From: Planctomycetaceae bacterium | GTDB lineage: Bacteria; Planctomycetota; Planctomycetia; Planctomycetales; Planctomycetaceae | Direction of reading: 5' to 3' | NCBI GenBank assembly: GCA_024742875.1 | Contig: JANSXP010000015.1 | Span: 46,021-110,020, forward strand | Length of the DNA: 64,000 bases | Shown: positions 61,556 through 64,000 of the stretch, piece after piece | Layout of the letters: each line of letters starts with the position of its first letter | How positions within the stretch are numbered: the first letter of the stretch is position 1 | Notes under the pieces: model-generated | What the model was told of the DNA's origin: nothing | What the model saw: the letters and a program-made list of their open reading frames with translations, nothing else | The model's database searches: none | Made by a program: the position numbers and the translations under genes

Positions 61556-64000
61556 TTAACCGTGCCGCCGCTGTTTTCGACCGTCGAATTTCCTGTTCTT
61601 TCCGGAGCGACCTTTGCCCGAGAATCGGCGCGGTCCGCCCTGGCCTGACCTTCGCTGGCCTCCCCGTCGAGCCGAGCTGTCACCGTGATTGTCACTCTCG
61701 GTGGCCTTTTTCAGCTGCAACGGCTTCCCCGCCACACGCACCTGTCGCAGCACGTTGTAGACATCGTTGGGCATGCCTTCCGGCAGGTCGATGGTGCTGT
61801 AGTTGTCGTAGATGTTGATCGGCCCGATGTATTCCCCCTCGATACCGCCTTCATTCGCGACAGCACCCACGATGTTGCCGGGGCGAACATTGTCCTGGTG
61901 GCCGACTTCAATGCGGTACCGTTCCATGCCGGCTTCCACACGTCCTGCGCGGCGTGGCGGACGTGTATTTCGCTGACGACTGTCACGATCACTGTAGCGG
62001 TCGCCGCGTTCCCGGTCCCCATGGGATCGCTGGTTACGCCCACCATCGTCCTGTCGCGACTGGCGTTCCCGCCGTGGCCGGTCCTCGGCCAGAAACGGTC
62101 GGCCATTTTGCAGCATCACGGCCAGGGCTGAGGCGACGTCTGCCGCCGCTGCGCCTGTTTCTTCTGAGTATTCCCGCAGCAGGTCCGCAAAGAACGCCCG
62201 GTCGTCACTGGCCATGACACTTGTGATCTTTTGTTTGAAGCGGGCGACACGGGCGGCGTTGATGTCGGCAGCCGAAGGGCGGGCGACCACTTCAATACTT
62301 TGCCGCGTGACGCGCTCGATTTGCTTGAGCTTATAACGCTGAGAATTGCTCAGCAGGATGATGGCCTCACCTTTGCGACCGGCGCGGCCCGTGCGTCCAA
62401 TCCGGTGGACGTAAGTCTCAGAGTCCTGAGGCACGTCGTAGTTGAAGACATGGCTAATTCGGCTGACGTCGAGTCCCCGCGCGGCCACATCGGTCGCCAC
62501 AAGGATATCCAGTTTTCCGCTTTTGAGCTGATCGATGGCTCGTTCCCGCACGTTCTGCGGCATATCTCCGTTGAGGGCGATGGCCGCCAGGCCTTCGCGG
62601 GACAGATGTTCGGCCACAGTGACAGTGGCTTCCCGGGTGCGTGTGAAAATAATCACGCCATCGGTTTCCTCCACATCCAGCAGACGGGTCAGTGTTTCCA
62701 GCTTATCCCGATGCTGGACCACCACGGCTCGCTGCCGAATGGCCTCGGCCGTCATCGTCTTTCGTTTGATCGAAATACGGACCGGGTCGTTCTGATAGTT
62801 TTTGGCGATGGACTGGATGGGACCTGGCATGGTGGCGGAAAACAGTGCCACCTGACGTTCTTCCGGCGTATGCTGCAGTACGAATTCCACGTCTTCGAGG
62901 AATCCCATATTCAGCATTTCATCCGCCTCATCGAGCACGCAGCAGCCGATCAGGCTCAGATCCAGAATTCCCTTTTTGATCAGGTCGATCACTCGTCCCG
63001 GAGTGCCCACCACAATGGGCGCTCCTCGCCGCAGTTGTCGGATCTGTCCGTCGTACCCGGTGCCTCCATACACAGCGGCGACCCGAAACCCGTTCAGGTG
63101 CTGTCCATATCGCGAAAAGGAGTCAGCCACCTGCATGGCCAGCTCGCGAGTGGGCGTCAGCACGATCACCTGCGGCAGTTTGGTGGGCAGTGCGACCAGC
63201 GAGAGGATGGGCAGCGCGAATGCGGCCGTCTTGCCAGTGCCCGTTTGAGATTGCGCCAGCACATCCCGGCCGGCCATCAGGTGAGGGATGATCTGAGCCT
63301 GCACATCCGTGGGGGTGTCATAGCCCAGTTCTTCCACCGCCTGTTGAACTTCGGGGCGCAGATCAAGTCTTCGGAAGCCTTTTTCCTCGGTCTGGGGTTC
63401 GGCAGCGTCCGACGACTGCTTTTCAGATGACACCGGTGTTGCCGGGACCGGCTGCTGGTCCACGCTCGGGCGTGATGTCGACGATTCGTGGGACTGCGTG
63501 TTTGCGGTGGGGCGAATCGCACGCTCGGCCGTGGCACTGGTCGCTACTTCCCCAGGCGATGCGTCGGCCAGGGATTCTCCGATGGCGGAATCTGCTGTAC
63601 GGCGATCGTCGGTGACCTGTTCTGACGCACCGGAAGACGCCATTTCTTCCGGCTCGGCGGCTGCAACGACAAATTCGTCCGCCCGTTTGTCTGAGCGTTC
63701 GTCCACAGCAGGGTCCGTCGTTGTGTCTGGTGATCCGCTCATCACGTCCTGGGCTGTGTCAGCGATGTCTGCCGGCGCCGTCAGGATTGGGGTGTCGTCC
63801 GCTGGAAGACTCGGGTCTGCATTGGCGGCATCCGACGCGGACTGCATCGGTGCGGAGGGCTCAACGGTTGCCGCGGCCGGTTCCGACTCAACTGTGGCTG
63901 TGGGCACGTTCTCTGTGGGGAGATTTTCCTCAGCCTCAGCAGGCTCGGCAGGCTCGGCTTCGGCAGACACAGCTTCAGCAGGCACGTCAGCCGCAGACAC
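61556..64000 (-). CDS. deaD: DEAD-box RNA helicase (DeaD/CsdA type), 5' end at or beyond the window edge
   Basis: At least 814 residues; the frame reaches the last base of the window, where a GTG could be a start but the true start may lie outside. The first ~215 residues are acidic, low-complexity Ala/Glu/Pro (for example VPAEAVSAEAEPAEPAEAEE). The helicase core follows: Q motif region FRRLDLRPEVQQAVEELGYD, motif I AQSQTGTGKTAA, II VLDEADEML, III LFSATMP, VI HRIGRTGRAGRKG. After about residue 660 comes a DbpA-type RNA-binding domain (ERYRIEVGHQDNVRPGNIVGA) and a basic Gly/Arg-rich tail. It is predicted to unwind structured RNA in ribosome assembly or cold response. The TRIC-type gene follows after 52 bases. 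Confidence 0.94.
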   Translation of the reverse strand: MSAADVPAEAVSAEAEPAEPAEAEENLPTENVPTATVESEPAAATVEPSAPMQSASDAANADPSLPADDTPILTAPADIADTAQDVMSGSPDTTTDPAVDERSDKRADEFVVAAAEPEEMASSGASEQVTDDRRTADSAIGESLADASPGEVATSATAERAIRPTANTQSHESSTSRPSVDQQPVPATPVSSEKQSSDAAEPQTEEKGFRRLDLRPEVQQAVEELGYDTPTDVQAQIIPHLMAGRDVLAQSQTGTGKTAAFALPILSLVALPTKLPQVIVLTPTRELAMQVADSFSRYGQHLNGFRVAAVYGGTGYDGQIRQLRRGAPIVVGTPGRVIDLIKKGILDLSLIGCCVLDEADEMLNMGFLEDVEFVLQHTPEERQVALFSATMPGPIQSIAKNYQNDPVRISIKRKTMTAEAIRQRAVVVQHRDKLETLTRLLDVEETDGVIIFTRTREATVTVAEHLSREGLAAIALNGDMPQNVRERAIDQLKSGKLDILVATDVAARGLDVSRISHVFNYDVPQDSETYVHRIGRTGRAGRKGEAIILLSNSQRYKLKQIERVTRQSIEVVARPSAADINAARVARFKQKITSVMASDDRAFFADLLREYSEETGAAAADVASALAVMLQNGRPFLAEDRPRRERQSRQDDGGRNQRSHGDRERGDRYSDRDSRQRNTRPPRRAGRVEAGMERYRIEVGHQDNVRPGNIVGAVANEGGIEGEYIGPINIYDNYSTIDLPEGMPNDVYNVLRQVRVAGKPLQLKKATESDNHGDSSARRGGQRRSGQGGPRRFSGKGRSGKNRKFDGRKQRRHG

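Noticed and set aside
62231..63430. Open frame of 399 codons on the plus strand
   Set aside because: Antisense to the DEAD-box helicase core, with low-complexity composition and no family resemblance.

Overview
The window is moderately GC-rich bacterial DNA that most likely comes from a member of the Planctomycetota. The markers are a DUF1552 + DUF1592 (PSCyt1/CxxCH) pair, a Tat-exported DUF1501 protein, a PVC-type haem-binding dehydrogenase, two secreted sulfatases, a PQQ-like beta-propeller protein, an exosortase, and many exported proteins of unknown role. Genes are dense on both strands. I see no insertion sequence, prophage, CRISPR array or rRNA operon. The only RNA gene found is a tRNA-Cys.

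Layout. 1-3.9 kb: the cut-off end of a secreted protein gene (minus) and a large TPR membrane protein (plus). 3.9-8.9 kb: a minus-strand run of M3 peptidase, PQQ-like propeller and sulfatase. 9.1-11.9 kb: three exported or membrane proteins on the minus strand, two of them joined by a TTGA stop/start overlap. 12.2-14.8 kb: small cytoplasmic genes, tRNA-Cys with its terminator, and a protein with a possible helix-turn-helix. 14.9-20.3 kb: an RND efflux permease with an unusually long lipoprotein adaptor. 20.6-28.0 kb: PVC cytochrome dehydrogenase, a GDPD/Xaa-Pro-peptidase fusion, a family 2 glycosyltransferase and a Fur-family regulator. 28.0-31.3 kb: exosortase (minus), rpsR (minus) and a small zinc-ribbon gene (plus). 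31.4-36.9 kb: a pyrE-headed minus-strand operon with an alpha/beta hydrolase, the DUF1592 cytochrome and the DUF1552 protein. 37-43.9 kb: an unknown small protein with a SNF2 helicase, a zf-TFIIB protein, and ileS with a swapped class I signature. 44.2-51.2 kb: DUF1501, an APS/PAPS reductase, a WecA/TagO-type transferase and an O-antigen ligase-like protein. 51.2-58.2 kb: an SGNH-alpha/beta hydrolase fusion, a DUF1080-like protein, a DPP IV-type peptidase and a second sulfatase. 58.3-60.2 kb: a PAS histidine kinase overlapping a single-domain response regulator. 60.5-64.0 kb: a Gly/Tyr-rich secreted protein, a TRIC-type channel, and a DEAD-box RNA helicase cut by the window end.

Themes. Much of the window encodes extracytoplasmic degradation (sulfatases, S9, S15 and M3 peptidases, esterases, haem-c dehydrogenases) that fits a life on sulfated polysaccharides and proteinaceous detritus. 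A second theme is the cell envelope: polyprenyl-phosphate sugar transferase, O-antigen ligase-like protein, GT2 and exosortase. The items I would look at first are the IleRS with GVHH in place of HxGH, the in-frame GDPD-S15 peptidase fusion, the SGNH-alpha/beta hydrolase fusion, the unexplained gene paired with the SNF2 helicase, and the two sulfatases whose formylglycine motifs lack the usual Pro/Ala.
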